Source: Candidatus Sericytochromatia bacterium (GTDB lineage: Bacteria > Cyanobacteriota > Sericytochromatia > UBA7694). Taken from it: a DNA stretch of 64,000 nt. The number at the start of each line of letters is the position of its first letter. Position 1 is the stretch's first letter. Where the stretch lies: assembly GCA_018780035.1 (NCBI GenBank), contig JADMKE010000029.1, positions 129,388 through 193,387 of the forward strand. Reading direction: 5' to 3'. The notes under the pieces were generated by a model that had not been told where the DNA came from, did no database searches, and saw only the letters and a list, made by a program, of their open reading frames with translations. Made by a program: the position numbers and the translations under genes. This document shows, one piece after another, positions 17,952 to 26,700 of the stretch.

Positions 17952-18521
17952 TCAGCTGAGCCAATGATTGAGGTCTGTTTTGAGCCAATCCAAATCGGCT
18001 TCTGGCAGCCCACTGCCGATACAAACGGCCTCGTTTTGCCCTTTGAGTGTCAATTGCAAGACCGGCAAGGAGCGGATCCGGCCTGTAGCGGCTTGGCCTA
18101 CCTGAATCTGCACAAGGGCATCGCGGGGAAAGCTCAGGCCAGAATAGCCCGTGATTCCGGTCTGTTCAGCTTCTGCCCTGGCCAGTCCTCGTTCATTCAG
18201 GGGGCCTTCCCAAATCTGAATCTGGTGGGCATCCACCCGCAACTCCACGACCTGTTCCCGCAGTCGCATCAGCCCCATCAACAGCACAAACGCCCCCAAT
18301 CCCAACAGACCCGGAAAAAAACCGCGAATGCCCGCAGTCAGTACCGCTTGAAACTCCAACACCGCCAATAACATCGCCAGGCCTGCCAAACCCGCTGTTT
18401 TTTGCAGCTGCTTGCGCAAGGCCGGATGGCTCCAGGGCAGGGGCAAACTCTGGGCCTGCCAGGTCTCTGCATTGCTCTCAATTTCAATCAGGCCCGAAGG
18501 GGAGTGTTTAGACAATCTCAA
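17952..18521 (-). CDS. Two-helix membrane protein of unknown function
   Basis: The 189-residue product has a short cytoplasmic N-terminus, two adjacent helices at about residues 43-85 (AGLAGLAMLLAVLEF and GLLGLGAFVLLMGL) and a soluble C-terminal half rich in beta pattern, like PH-type or photosystem-assembly-type membrane proteins. The frame starts at a TTG (18521) overlapping the end of the kinase gene by 14 bases, consistent with translational coupling; the true start could be slightly later. Confidence 0.6.
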   Translation of the reverse strand: MRLSKHSPSGLIEIESNAETWQAQSLPLPWSHPALRKQLQKTAGLAGLAMLLAVLEFQAVLTAGIRGFFPGLLGLGAFVLLMGLMRLREQVVELRVDAHQIQIWEGPLNERGLARAEAEQTGITGYSGLSFPRDALVQIQVGQAATGRIRSLPVLQLTLKGQNEAVCIGSGLPEADLDWLKTDLNHWLS

Positions 18522-20898
18522 TCACCAGTCGAAAGCCGAGATCGGGTTTGCGCTGATGGGGCACCTCTCCGGTTCTGGCCCGGGCCTGGAAAGTGGCTGC
18601 AGAGGTATTCCAACCGCCCCCGCGGGCTGTCCGCTGGGGCTGGCGTTTGCGATTCGTTGGGCCTGGTGCTTGGGGTTCAGTTAAAGGAATAAAGGGGTCT
18701 TGGGTCCATTCCCAAACATTGCCCAGGACATCAAACAGACCGTTGGGATTGGCCCGTTTCATGCCCACGGGATGGGTGTGCTGTTGGGCATTTTCGGCGT
18801 ACCAGCCGTTGTGACCCAGTTCAGATTCCGATTCACAAAAGAGGTATTTGTTTTGGTTGCGGCCTGAGCAGCCATACTCCCATTCCACTTCGGTCGGCAG
18901 GCGATAATGGGCCTCTTGGAATTGATTCATCCGAATCACAAAAAGCTGGCAATCGTCCCAGCTGACTTGCTCGACGGGCAAAAGGGGATCTTCGTTGAAT
19001 TGTGAGGGATTGTTGTACATCAACATCTGCCAATGGCGCTGGGTGACGGGGGTGGCCTGCAGGTAAAAAGCGCGTTGTGGTAGGGGTTGAAATCCCCATT
19101 CTGGGGGGCCGACCGAAAACGCCTTGGCTGAATCCGGGGGAGGCGGAGAGATCAAGACAAAATCCATGCCCAAGCCATTACTGATACGTGAAGGCAGGGG
19201 ACCTGGGACTATCAGGCGGGATTTAGAGACAGGAATATCTGCCAGTTTGGTGGCCAATTTGGCGTAATGGGCATCGAGGGTGGCGCGGGGAGACGCTTGG
19301 GGGGCTTTGGTGGGTGCAGAGGAGGGAGCTTCGAAGAGTTTAACCAGATCTTCAAGTTCGTCTGAGAGATCGGCCAGATCTTCAAGATCTTGATTGGTGA
19401 GGTTGCGTTGGGGAGCTTTGGGAGACGGAGGGGGAGGCGTGGCCTCTGCGGGTGATTGGGCCTTGCGCAGCAATTCGGCCTCTTTTTGGCGCAACTCCTC
19501 TTCTCGGCGCTGCAGTTCTTCTTCGCGGCGCAAATGGGCTTCTTTTTGGCGCAAATCGGCTTCTTTGCGTTGCAGTTCTTCTTCCCGTTTTGCGATTTCT
19601 TCGGCTTGTTTTTGCTTTTCCTGTTCTTCGAGCAGGCGTTCAGACTCTTGCTGTGCCTCTTCTTCTAGGCGCTTTTGCTCAGCTTCTTTTTTGGCCTCTT
19701 CGGCTTCCCACCAGGGGGTATGTCCCCGTTTGGAGCCGGTATCATTCAGGGCCTTTTCAATCAGCGCTTTGACCCGTTCGGCAGAAATAGCCATAAAAGC
19801 CGCAGAATCATAGATCAACTGCTCGTCTTGGGGGGTGAGAATTTGATGGGTGAGTTTGGGCAAAACCGCAATTTTGGTGAAATTTTCTTCGGCATTGCGA
19901 ATTTGGGTATCGATGTCGAAATGGATATTGTTGAGGGGCTCTTCAATCATGGCTCGCCAGGCTTTGATATTGCCCGGACGCTGGCTCCATTGCAACGACA
20001 GGGCTTTTAACAGCCATTCTTCGTCGCGGGGCAAAATATCCGAACCCAGTTTGGAAGGGGCGATCAGCTCTGCATCACCGAGTAAACGATCTGACGGCAC
20101 CGGCGGCAAGACGCCTGTCAGGGCGTAATAGACGGTGGCAGCCAAGGAGTAGATATCTGTCCAAGGGCCCTGAACGCCATTGGTGGAATATTGCTCGGCC
20201 GCTGCAAAACCGGGGGTTAAAAACGAGAGCAGATGGGTGGTCTGCGAAGAGAGACTCTGGCGGGCTGCGCCAAAATCCAGCAGAATTGGGTCCCCTTTGG
20301 CTGTGAGGTAGATATTATCTGGTTTGATATCGCGGTGAAAAATCGCATTTTCATGCACTTCGTCGAGAGCATCCAGCAAAAGCATGAGAATTTCGCGCAC
20401 GCGGGCAAAGGGCAATTTTCCCCCCTGCTCTTTGATGTATTGGTTCAGGGTCTGACCCGTGAGATACTCCATCACAAAATATGCGGTGTTATAGGCCGTG
20501 AAATACTGGCGAATTTTGACAATATTGGGGCTGCGGAAATTGGCCAGCAGGCGGGCCTCTTTCAGAAATTTGTCTTTGCCAGCCTGAAAGAGTTCTGCCG
20601 CTTTGCCAATAAAAGGCACCACTGAGAGATCTTCACTGTCGCGGGTGGCAAATTCAATCGGGAAATACTCTTTGATCGCCACCAACATGCCCAAATTGCG
20701 ATCATAGGCCAGATAGGTAATGGCAAACCCTCCATGTCCGAGCACGCGGCCCACGTAATACTGGTCCATGAGGCGAACAGGGGGCTTGAGATAAAGTGGG
20801 CTCTCTTCAAGGGTCTGGGTGTATTTGCAGCGCGAGCAGATCGTCACCTCAGCATTGAGGATACAAAAACAGTTGATACAGTATTTCTTTTGAGACAT
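18508..20898 (-). CDS. Ser/Thr protein kinase fused to coiled coil and FGE-sulfatase domain
   Basis: The 796-residue product begins with a zinc-ribbon-like CINCFC..C..C motif. A Hanks-type kinase domain (about residues 45-310) follows, with GHGGFAITY, catalytic Lys in AIKEYFP, HRDIKPDN and DFGAAR. Next is a Glu/Lys/Arg/Gln-rich coiled coil (about 390-490). The C-terminal FGE-sulfatase/SUMF1-type domain includes PVEQVSWDDC, RLPTEVEWEYGCSG, GLFDVLGNVWEWTQD and RTARGGGWN. It is probably a cytoplasmic signalling protein; FGE-like domains in such fusions often act as binding modules. A TATAAT on the minus strand (20946-20951) is a likely -10 element. Confidence 0.9.
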   Translation of the reverse strand: MSQKKYCINCFCILNAEVTICSRCKYTQTLEESPLYLKPPVRLMDQYYVGRVLGHGGFAITYLAYDRNLGMLVAIKEYFPIEFATRDSEDLSVVPFIGKAAELFQAGKDKFLKEARLLANFRSPNIVKIRQYFTAYNTAYFVMEYLTGQTLNQYIKEQGGKLPFARVREILMLLLDALDEVHENAIFHRDIKPDNIYLTAKGDPILLDFGAARQSLSSQTTHLLSFLTPGFAAAEQYSTNGVQGPWTDIYSLAATVYYALTGVLPPVPSDRLLGDAELIAPSKLGSDILPRDEEWLLKALSLQWSQRPGNIKAWRAMIEEPLNNIHFDIDTQIRNAEENFTKIAVLPKLTHQILTPQDEQLIYDSAAFMAISAERVKALIEKALNDTGSKRGHTPWWEAEEAKKEAEQKRLEEEAQQESERLLEEQEKQKQAEEIAKREEELQRKEADLRQKEAHLRREEELQRREEELRQKEAELLRKAQSPAEATPPPPSPKAPQRNLTNQDLEDLADLSDELEDLVKLFEAPSSAPTKAPQASPRATLDAHYAKLATKLADIPVSKSRLIVPGPLPSRISNGLGMDFVLISPPPPDSAKAFSVGPPEWGFQPLPQRAFYLQATPVTQRHWQMLMYNNPSQFNEDPLLPVEQVSWDDCQLFVIRMNQFQEAHYRLPTEVEWEYGCSGRNQNKYLFCESESELGHNGWYAENAQQHTHPVGMKRANPNGLFDVLGNVWEWTQDPFIPLTEPQAPGPTNRKRQPQRTARGGGWNTSAATFQARARTGEVPHQRKPDLGFRLVIEIV

Positions 20899-20984
20899 AG
20901 GGCATCCCCAACCAGCTGAATAGTGTTTCCAAAAACGACTTTCTAATTATACAGCTAAGGCCAAGATTGGATGGACATGTCCAC

Positions 20985-21017
20985 GAAAAAACGGGAAGAA
21001 AAGTCTTTTCTTCCCGT
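20985..21017 (-). terminator. Rho-independent terminator of the merR-like gene
   Basis: ACGGGAAGAAAAG and CTTTTCTTCCCGT form a 13-base perfect inverted repeat around a single base; on the minus strand it is followed by TTTTTTCG. It lies 17 bases beyond the stop of the TipA-like regulator. Confidence 0.8.
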
Positions 21018-21033
21018 CTGATCTGGCGCAGAA

Positions 21034-21798
21034 TTAGCCAGGCAAATGTTCACAATAATGTGCAATCGCCTGGCTTAAAAAAGCCGCCAATCCGGTTTGG
21101 ATGTTTTCGTAAAAGGCTGTGAAGCGCTCATCAGCCACGTACATCTCACCCAGCCCCTTAAAAATTTCAGGGGTGCAATCATAATAATAATCGCAAAAGC
21201 TTTGGCGCAAATCCGCTATAGCCGCCTGTACTTCGGGGTCCGCGGGGCCCCTGCCCATGCCTGCCACAATCTGGCTATAAATGGCGGCCGTGCGGGCCTG
21301 GATGCGCTCCCAGTCTTGGGCTGTATAATGGGCGGTCTTTTGTTGGCTCTGTTTATAGGCAGGGGTGTGCCCCCAGCGCTCCTCTACCTCTTGGGCATAT
21401 TTTTCTTTGTGTGCTTCAATCGCTTGCATGTCCATGCCTTTAAACATCTCCTTGATTTTCATTTTTTGGCCTGTTTCCAGGCTTAACAGTGTTTCTTTAA
21501 CCGTTTCCATGATTGTCTCTAAACGGTTTTTTTTGCTTTGCAGCAGTTCATACTGGGCCCGCAGCGCTTTTTGACGATCAAAGCCAGGATGGTCTAACAT
21601 GGCTTGAATTTCGCGCAAGGGAAAATCCAGCTCCTTAAAAAAGAGGATCTGCTGCAGACGCTCCAAACTCTGGTCGCCATAATAGCGATAGCCATTTTCA
21701 CCGATCAAATCGGGTTTTAAAAGTCCAATTTGGTCGTAGTGATGCAGGGTGCGGATGGATACGCCACCCCATTGGGACAGTTCTTTGACTTGATACAT
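21034..21798 (-). CDS. MerR-family regulator, TipA-like
   Basis: The 254-residue product has a MerR helix-turn-helix and wing (VKELSQWGGVSIRTLHHYDQ, IGLLKP, YRYY), a long dimerisation helix and a C-terminal TipAS-like domain (AYKQSQQKTAHYTAQDWERI). TipAS domains sense antibiotics or other small molecules, and the regulator activates by twisting promoters with long spacers. AAGGAGG before the ATG is an excellent ribosome site. The gene's own promoter at 21820-21850 has a 19-bp spacer, so it is probably autoregulated. No target gene is obvious nearby. Confidence 0.88.
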   Translation of the reverse strand: MYQVKELSQWGGVSIRTLHHYDQIGLLKPDLIGENGYRYYGDQSLERLQQILFFKELDFPLREIQAMLDHPGFDRQKALRAQYELLQSKKNRLETIMETVKETLLSLETGQKMKIKEMFKGMDMQAIEAHKEKYAQEVEERWGHTPAYKQSQQKTAHYTAQDWERIQARTAAIYSQIVAGMGRGPADPEVQAAIADLRQSFCDYYYDCTPEIFKGLGEMYVADERFTAFYENIQTGLAAFLSQAIAHYCEHLPG

Positions 21799-21819
21799 GG
21801 CTTACCTCCTTGTTTTCTA

Positions 21820-21850
21820 TAGATAAACTATCACGTAAGGAGAGGGTCAA
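21820..21850 (-). promoter_or_regulatory. MerR-type promoter with 19-bp spacer
   Basis: On the minus strand TTGACC (21850-21845) and TATCTA (21825-21820) are separated by exactly 19 bases. The spacer CTCTCCTTACGTGATAGTT is an imperfect dyad. A 19-20 bp spacer with a dyad operator is the hallmark of MerR-activated promoters. It lies just upstream of the regulator's ribosome site. Confidence 0.8.
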
Positions 21851-21886
21851 GCCTGAATGCAAAAATAATGGTTTAAAGCAGTTCTG

Positions 21887-21925
21887 TAAACAGAAAAGGA
21901 CTGAACATAGCCGGTTCAGCCCTTT
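21887..21925 (-). terminator. Rho-independent terminator after the tandem structured RNAs
   Basis: On the minus strand AAAGGGCTGAAC, a seven-base loop, then GTTCAGTCCTTT form a stem with one mismatch, followed by TTCTGTTT. It closes the transcript carrying the two tRNA-like RNAs and separates it from the merR promoter. Confidence 0.75.
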
Positions 21926-21942
21926 ATTGTTTCCGTGATAGA

Positions 21943-22085
21943 TGTCTTGGCCGACGTTTAAACCCCAGTTTGAGATCTAAGTGTGCGCCTGTTGTCCGCT
22001 ACAGTACTCTCCCATGCAGACGGGAGAGGCAGGATTTGAACCTGCGGCTCGCACAAAATAACGGGGGTGGTTGATGCCAAAACCA
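21943..22085 (-). ncRNA. YrlA-like Y RNA 2 (permuted tRNA-like RNA)
   Basis: Read on the minus strand: T arm GCAGG-TTCAAAT-CCTGC, acceptor 3' strand CTCTCCC, loop GTCTGCAT, acceptor 5' strand GGGAGAG, then TA and D arm CTGT-AGCGGACA-ACAG, then CGCAC, which pairs with GTGCG located before the T arm. Acceptor 7/7, D stem 4/4, anticodon-like stem 5/5 and T stem 5/5 all pair. T8, A14, G15-C48, G18-G19 and A21 are present. Outer arms GTTTTGGC (22083-22076) and GCCAAGAC (21951-21944) close the RNA. Known YrlA-type Y RNAs have this fold, with the closing stem binding Ro60. The RNA ends are estimates. Confidence 0.72.
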
Positions 22086-22113
22086 CGGAGAATACTAAGT
22101 CTTTGAGTAGAGT

Positions 22114-22226
22114 CTAAATTTATCTGCGCCCTCTTTGCGTTTGCCGTTTCGCCACCAGCCCGCGTAATGGGCTGGGGTGGAGTCGAACCACCAGCTTTAG
22201 AGGGGATGCGTCAGACTAAACTTGAG
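22114..22226 (-). ncRNA. YrlA-like Y RNA 1 (permuted tRNA-like RNA)
   Basis: Read on the minus strand: T arm GGTGG-TTCGACT-CCACC, acceptor 3' strand CCAGCCC, loop ATTACGC, acceptor 5' strand GGGCTGG, TG, D arm GCGA-AACGGCAA-ACGC, then AGAGGG pairing with CCCTCT before the T arm. Acceptor 7/7 and T stem 5/5 pair; T8, A14, A15-U48 and G18-G19 are conserved. The anticodon-position stem continues through GCG/CGC, CAGAT/GTCTG and AAATTT/AAGTTT with bulges, giving a long closing stem. A competing 9-bp hairpin (22218-22226 with 22238-22246) overlaps its 5' edge. This is the upstream member of the tandem pair. Confidence 0.72.
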
Positions 22227-22312
22227 TCTTAGCTTGTCTCAAGTTTTCAGCATGAATCAAGCTCAGACAAAAGTCAAGCTGGCCATGATTGAGCGGGCAC
22301 TTCGCCCCCACC

Positions 22313-23044
22313 TTAGCCCAAAAGATAGTCAAAGAGTTTTTTGCCCACTTCTTTTTTGAAGGCATCCACGGCATTGGCTTCTTCTCGGGCTTTTTTTACC
22401 GCGTCCAAGAGAGTTTGAGCCCGTTTGACCAGCGCTTGTTTTTTGGGCAAAGGCACAGCCGCTGAATATTTAATACTGTCCCAATAGCCTTCAATGATGT
22501 CTTCGGTGATCAATTGGGTTTGGGCCGGGTGCTCAGTGGTGGCGGGATACATCACCAAAGGTCTTTGGACTTTTTTGGTCTTGGCGGTTTGCACAGGCTG
22601 TGTTTTATACAGATCTGAGTTAGCATCCAAAGACCAGTCTTCGGCTTCATCCAGAATCGGCAGCGAGCTGACAAAAGTATGTAAGTCATTGAGCTGCTTT
22701 TCCAAAAACAGCAAATAGGTCACGGGGGCCTTTTCAAGCAGAATCACGCCATCAACCACCACATTGGCCACAGCATGGCAATTGGCATAGTCTTTTTGGG
22801 CGGTGATATCAAAGAGTTCGGTTTTGCTCTCGGCAAATTTGGCCAAGGCCTCTTGGGCGCGCACAGCCACCTTTTTACGGTCAGCCGGATAGTCTTCGCC
22901 CTCTTCGGATTTTTTGCGGTAGGTGCGGGTGATGCCGTTAAACAATTCGGGTTTTTGAATCAGTTTATAGAGATTACTGACTTCAGCATGGTCACGGGAT
23001 TTTACACCCTTTTCAACGGCAATAATTTGATTCAGTTTTGTCAT
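22313..23044 (-). CDS. Conserved hypothetical protein next to Y RNA-like genes
   Basis: The 243-residue product begins MTKLNQIIAVEKGVKSRDH and includes LFNGITRTYRKKSEEGED, TAQKDYANCHAVANVVVDG, VTYLLFLEKQLNDLHTFV and LPILDEAEDWSLD. It is soluble, mixed helical and charged. I remember close relatives as a widespread uncharacterised family in several phyla but know no function. It lies about 90 bases upstream of the tandem tRNA-like RNAs on the same strand with no obvious terminator between, so a shared transcript is possible. A role in binding or handling those RNAs is a hypothesis from position only. Confidence 0.8.
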   Translation of the reverse strand: MTKLNQIIAVEKGVKSRDHAEVSNLYKLIQKPELFNGITRTYRKKSEEGEDYPADRKKVAVRAQEALAKFAESKTELFDITAQKDYANCHAVANVVVDGVILLEKAPVTYLLFLEKQLNDLHTFVSSLPILDEAEDWSLDANSDLYKTQPVQTAKTKKVQRPLVMYPATTEHPAQTQLITEDIIEGYWDSIKYSAAVPLPKKQALVKRAQTLLDAVKKAREEANAVDAFKKEVGKKLFDYLLG

Positions 23045-23199
23045 GATTTTTTCCCATCATTTTTTAGCGTGGCGTTTAAACTTAGGTTATTTTACCTTTT
23101 TGGCGCCAAGATAGAAGAGGTTCAATTGAGACAAACTGCACCGACTTCTCCCTGGGCGGCAGCTATACTTGAGCAAAACTATCAAAGGAGTTTTGAGCC

Positions 23200-23748
23200 A
23201 TGATGCAACGTCTGATCGGGATACTCAAATTGGATATCCCCACCTATGAGGAGATTGAACACGATGAGTCGGCCATGAGCCAGGCCATGGCCGTGGTGGG
23301 GGTGGTCGCAGTTTTGGGTGCCATTGGGACGGGTTTAAGCTCGGGTCAAGGCGGTGGGATCGCTGGAGCGGGAGCCTCGCTTGTGGGCGCTTTGATTGGT
23401 TGGTGGGTTGGGGCTTGGGTCACTTACAAAGTGGGGACCAGTCTGTTTAAAGGCCAGGCCGAAGCCACCCATCAAGAAATGCTTCGGGTATTGGGTTTTG
23501 CCCAAGCCCCCATGGCTTTGAGCGTCTTAACCTTTATTCCAGGCGTGGGTGCCATTGCTGGCTTGGTTGGTGGCATTTGGTCGCTCTGCACCTATTTTAT
23601 TGCCGTGCGCCAAGGGCTGGACATCTCCAATTTTCAGACCGTGATCACCATTCTGGTGATGATGGTTGTTTATTTTACGATTATTTTTGGTTTGGCGATG
23701 GCTTTTGCAGCTTTGGCAGTTATGCTCGGCTTGGCAGCGGGAGCCTAA
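23200..23748 (+). CDS. Yip1-family membrane protein
   Basis: The 182-residue product has a short N-terminal segment (MMQRLIGILKLDIPTYEEIE) followed by about five hydrophobic helices. GFAQAPMALSVLTFIPGVG, then IWSLCTYFIAVRQGLDIS, match the Yip1 domain pattern (a...aP......P.vg, W......a......s). Bacterial Yip1 proteins are inner-membrane proteins without a settled role. AAAGGAG lies upstream of the ATG. It converges on the G8-domain gene with a 25-base gap. Confidence 0.8.
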   Translation: MMQRLIGILKLDIPTYEEIEHDESAMSQAMAVVGVVAVLGAIGTGLSSGQGGGIAGAGASLVGALIGWWVGAWVTYKVGTSLFKGQAEATHQEMLRVLGFAQAPMALSVLTFIPGVGAIAGLVGGIWSLCTYFIAVRQGLDISNFQTVITILVMMVVYFTIIFGLAMAFAALAVMLGLAAGA

Positions 23749-23773
23749 CTCACTCTCCGCTGCCGATCCTGAA

Positions 23774-26700
23774 CTAGCCTTCGATAAAAAGCCGATAGTG
23801 CTGGTACAGCACATCATCGCCGAGGGGGCTGCCGACAGGCAAAGCCTGTTGGGGAAGAGGGGAGCGCATTTTGACCCAGATTACCTGGTTAACTGTGTCT
23901 TGCCAAAACAGGCTGCCGTCGCCATCAGCCACTTGATTGAAGCTGGTGGCGGCGCTTAAATACCTGCTACGGGTACCATAAACCGGCCCGACAGAGACCT
24001 GAGGCACCCGTGCACCCGAAAAACGTATCCCCAAGAGAAACTGATCTTCAGGGCGATAGGCATTGGTCACGGTCAGTTCAACCCGTTGGCTGGGCACAGG
24101 CTCTCCCGGAAAATCGAGCAGGTAACGGCTGTTGCGCAGGGCCGCGAAATGGCGCATATTGCCCAATCGCGTGGCTTGCTCTCCATTGCCGACAAACCAC
24201 GTGCCAATCGTGGAATTGTCTTCACGAAAGCGCGTCACCTGAATGGGCATCATCGAGCGGTAGCGCTCGGAATTGTCCACAACAAAATTGTCGACCCCAT
24301 AATATTCACCATCACAGCTCAGGCCATTTTCACCTGCAGGGGCCACGGGCTGGCAGTTTTGGCCTTCGGTTAAAAAGGGCAAATCGTAAACCCAGAAATT
24401 GCCTGCGGGGCCCCAATAGCCGTGGGGATCCCAGAGCGCTCCGGCCAAAGCCCAATTTTCTTGCAGCCGCAAGGGAGAACGGTAGCCCGGATGGCTCTGA
24501 ATCAATTGGTTATTGGGGTTGCGCACCAGGCCTTTGTCCACCGGCGAAATATAATAATCATCGGTTTTAAAGGCCCCACTGGATTGATTGGCCACATAGG
24601 GAAAGTTGACGATGGTATTGTGATGCAAATTAAACGTGCTGTGATAAGAGGCCAAAGCCACTGGCGGCTGCATTCCAACTGCTGCTTGCCATTCTGAGTG
24701 CTGATTTTGCCAGCGTTGGACATTGTTGAGGCTTTCGCCCACCAAAAGCGAATGGGAAATATTGCCGTCTGCGCCAGCACCTGCAAAGAAGACGCCAAGA
24801 TTGTCGGCAGAAATCCAGCGCTCGTAATCGGGGGTGGTGACGCGATTCCAGAGCCCACTGTCGCGGTTTTTATAGGTTGAAATATCGCGAAAGGCAGCGC
24901 GAACCCAATTGCTGTAAGGCCCGGCTGCCCCACCATCACTGCTGGGTGCGTAGGACTGGGGCTGGGTATCTCCCGCATCGTTGAAAGGCACAAAATCCAG
25001 CTGAATGCCAACTGAGCCGTTGGAGTGGCTGGTATTGTCATCAAAGACGCCCAAAGGCAAGCGATTGGGGCGAATCGGGACATTTTTATTCAGTCCCAGC
25101 GGCGACGTAGGAAAAGCCAGCCAAAAACCGTTGCCTTCGGCATCAGCAGCCAGATTACCGCGCACAGTATTGTCGGGATTGGTGAGCCAGAAGCCACTGG
25201 GGCCGCGTTGAAACTGGGGCATATCGGAGTTAATCAGCAACCGGGCGGGGCGGCGGATATTGAGCACCAGATTGTTGCTGATGGTATTGCGGCGCTCGAC
25301 TGCATCTTCGAGAAAGACCGCGTGCCCGGCGATGTTATAGCAGATATTCTGATCCACCGTGGTGTCGTTGGTGCCGTGAATCGTGATGCAGCGGTTGCTG
25401 GAATTCCAGATCGCATTTTGGCGGATTTCGCGCACGCCGCCGCTGGGAATTTCGTTGCCCGCAGCGCTATAACTGAGCAAATGGAAGTGAATCGGGTAAC
25501 GCCCCATGCGGCCTGATTGGCCCACACGGCGCAGTTCAACCCCCTGAATGCGGGTAACCGATTCTGAACCCATGATCATGACCTGGGCGCCAAAACCTTC
25601 GTTTTGCCAGAGCGCATCATTGGCCCCTTGGATCACGATATTGCGGGTCAAATTGCCCACTGCAGCGCGTTCGTCCAAAATGGTGGGAGTGCCGGGGTTT
25701 TGCGGCACAAACCCTGTCGGCGTTAGGCTCATGCCTTGGGGGCCCAGGTATTGCAATTGGCCCCAGCGCGAGACTTCGGGGCCCTGCTGCAGCACCACTG
25801 TTTCGCCCTGCACAGCCGCAACCTGTAGGCTTTCCGTCTGGGTCGTGCCGTAAAAGTCGCTGGGGGCCAGCACCAACTGATCGCCACTTTGCCAACCTTG
25901 GGCCGAGAGCACCTGCATCTGGGTGCTCCGCGCGGGCAAATGGGCATTGAGACGGGTCCAGGGGGTTTGCGGGGCACGGCCAAAGAGTTCGAGTCGGCCG
26001 CCCATCGAGAGAATCCCCCGCGTGCCCATATTGTGAATGCTTTCAGCTGAATTGGCGGCATTGAGGGTGATCGTGGCATGGCCGGTATATGGATTTTGGG
26101 CTGAACCGGCCCGCAAACTGCCGTGTAACATAATATAGTCGGCTTGTAGTTCCAGGGTCTGGCCCTCGGCCAGAATCAAATCGCCCTCAATCGTGAGTGC
26201 TGCCAGATCGGGCGTGGATTCATCGAGCAAGACTGTTTGCCCCGCTGGAATGGTGACATTTTCACCGGCTTGGGGTTTGTGGCTGCCAAAGCCTTCCCAG
26301 GTGGCCGGATCTGACCAGCGCAAAGCGCCCAAAGTGGCATTTGAGCCACTTTCTTGACGGTCTGCTGTGGCAGGTGGTGGGACTTGTTCACCCGCATTGC
26401 TGGGGGGAGAGAACACGGCCCCACCGCCACCACCACCACCACCACCACCACCGCCGCCACTACTGCAAATGTCACTGCCACAGAGACCTTGGTTCGATAC
26501 CATTTCAACCTGTAAACGGGCCTGTAGTGGGCTTTCGGGGATTTCGACCCAAATTTCAGCACTGCCACTTGTTTGTTTGGCGGTGATCAGGCCCTTTTCA
26601 TCTACTTGAAAGAGATCGGGTCGGCTGCTGTGCCAGCGCAAGCTCACCTGCCCGTTGAGGGGCTGACGGGCACTGTCCAAAAATATGACTTTGGCTTGGC

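Noticed and set aside
21943-22226. Permuted tmRNA
   Set aside because: Permuted tmRNA also places the T arm before the 5' acceptor strand, but its D region lacks a stem and it carries a tag ending in an Ala-Ala-like stop. Here both units have paired D arms with G18-G19 and no tag frame ending in small hydrophobic residues.
21943-22226. Ordinary tRNA genes or true permuted decoding tRNAs
   Set aside because: Neither T arm has a matching 5' acceptor strand upstream; the partners are downstream. Joining the halves gives no 7-base anticodon loop with U33, and the helix continues past the anticodon stem, which fits a Y RNA better.
26421-26460. Phase-variable simple repeat
   Set aside because: The unit is three bases and codon-aligned, so length change alters only the polyglycine hinge and not the frame.
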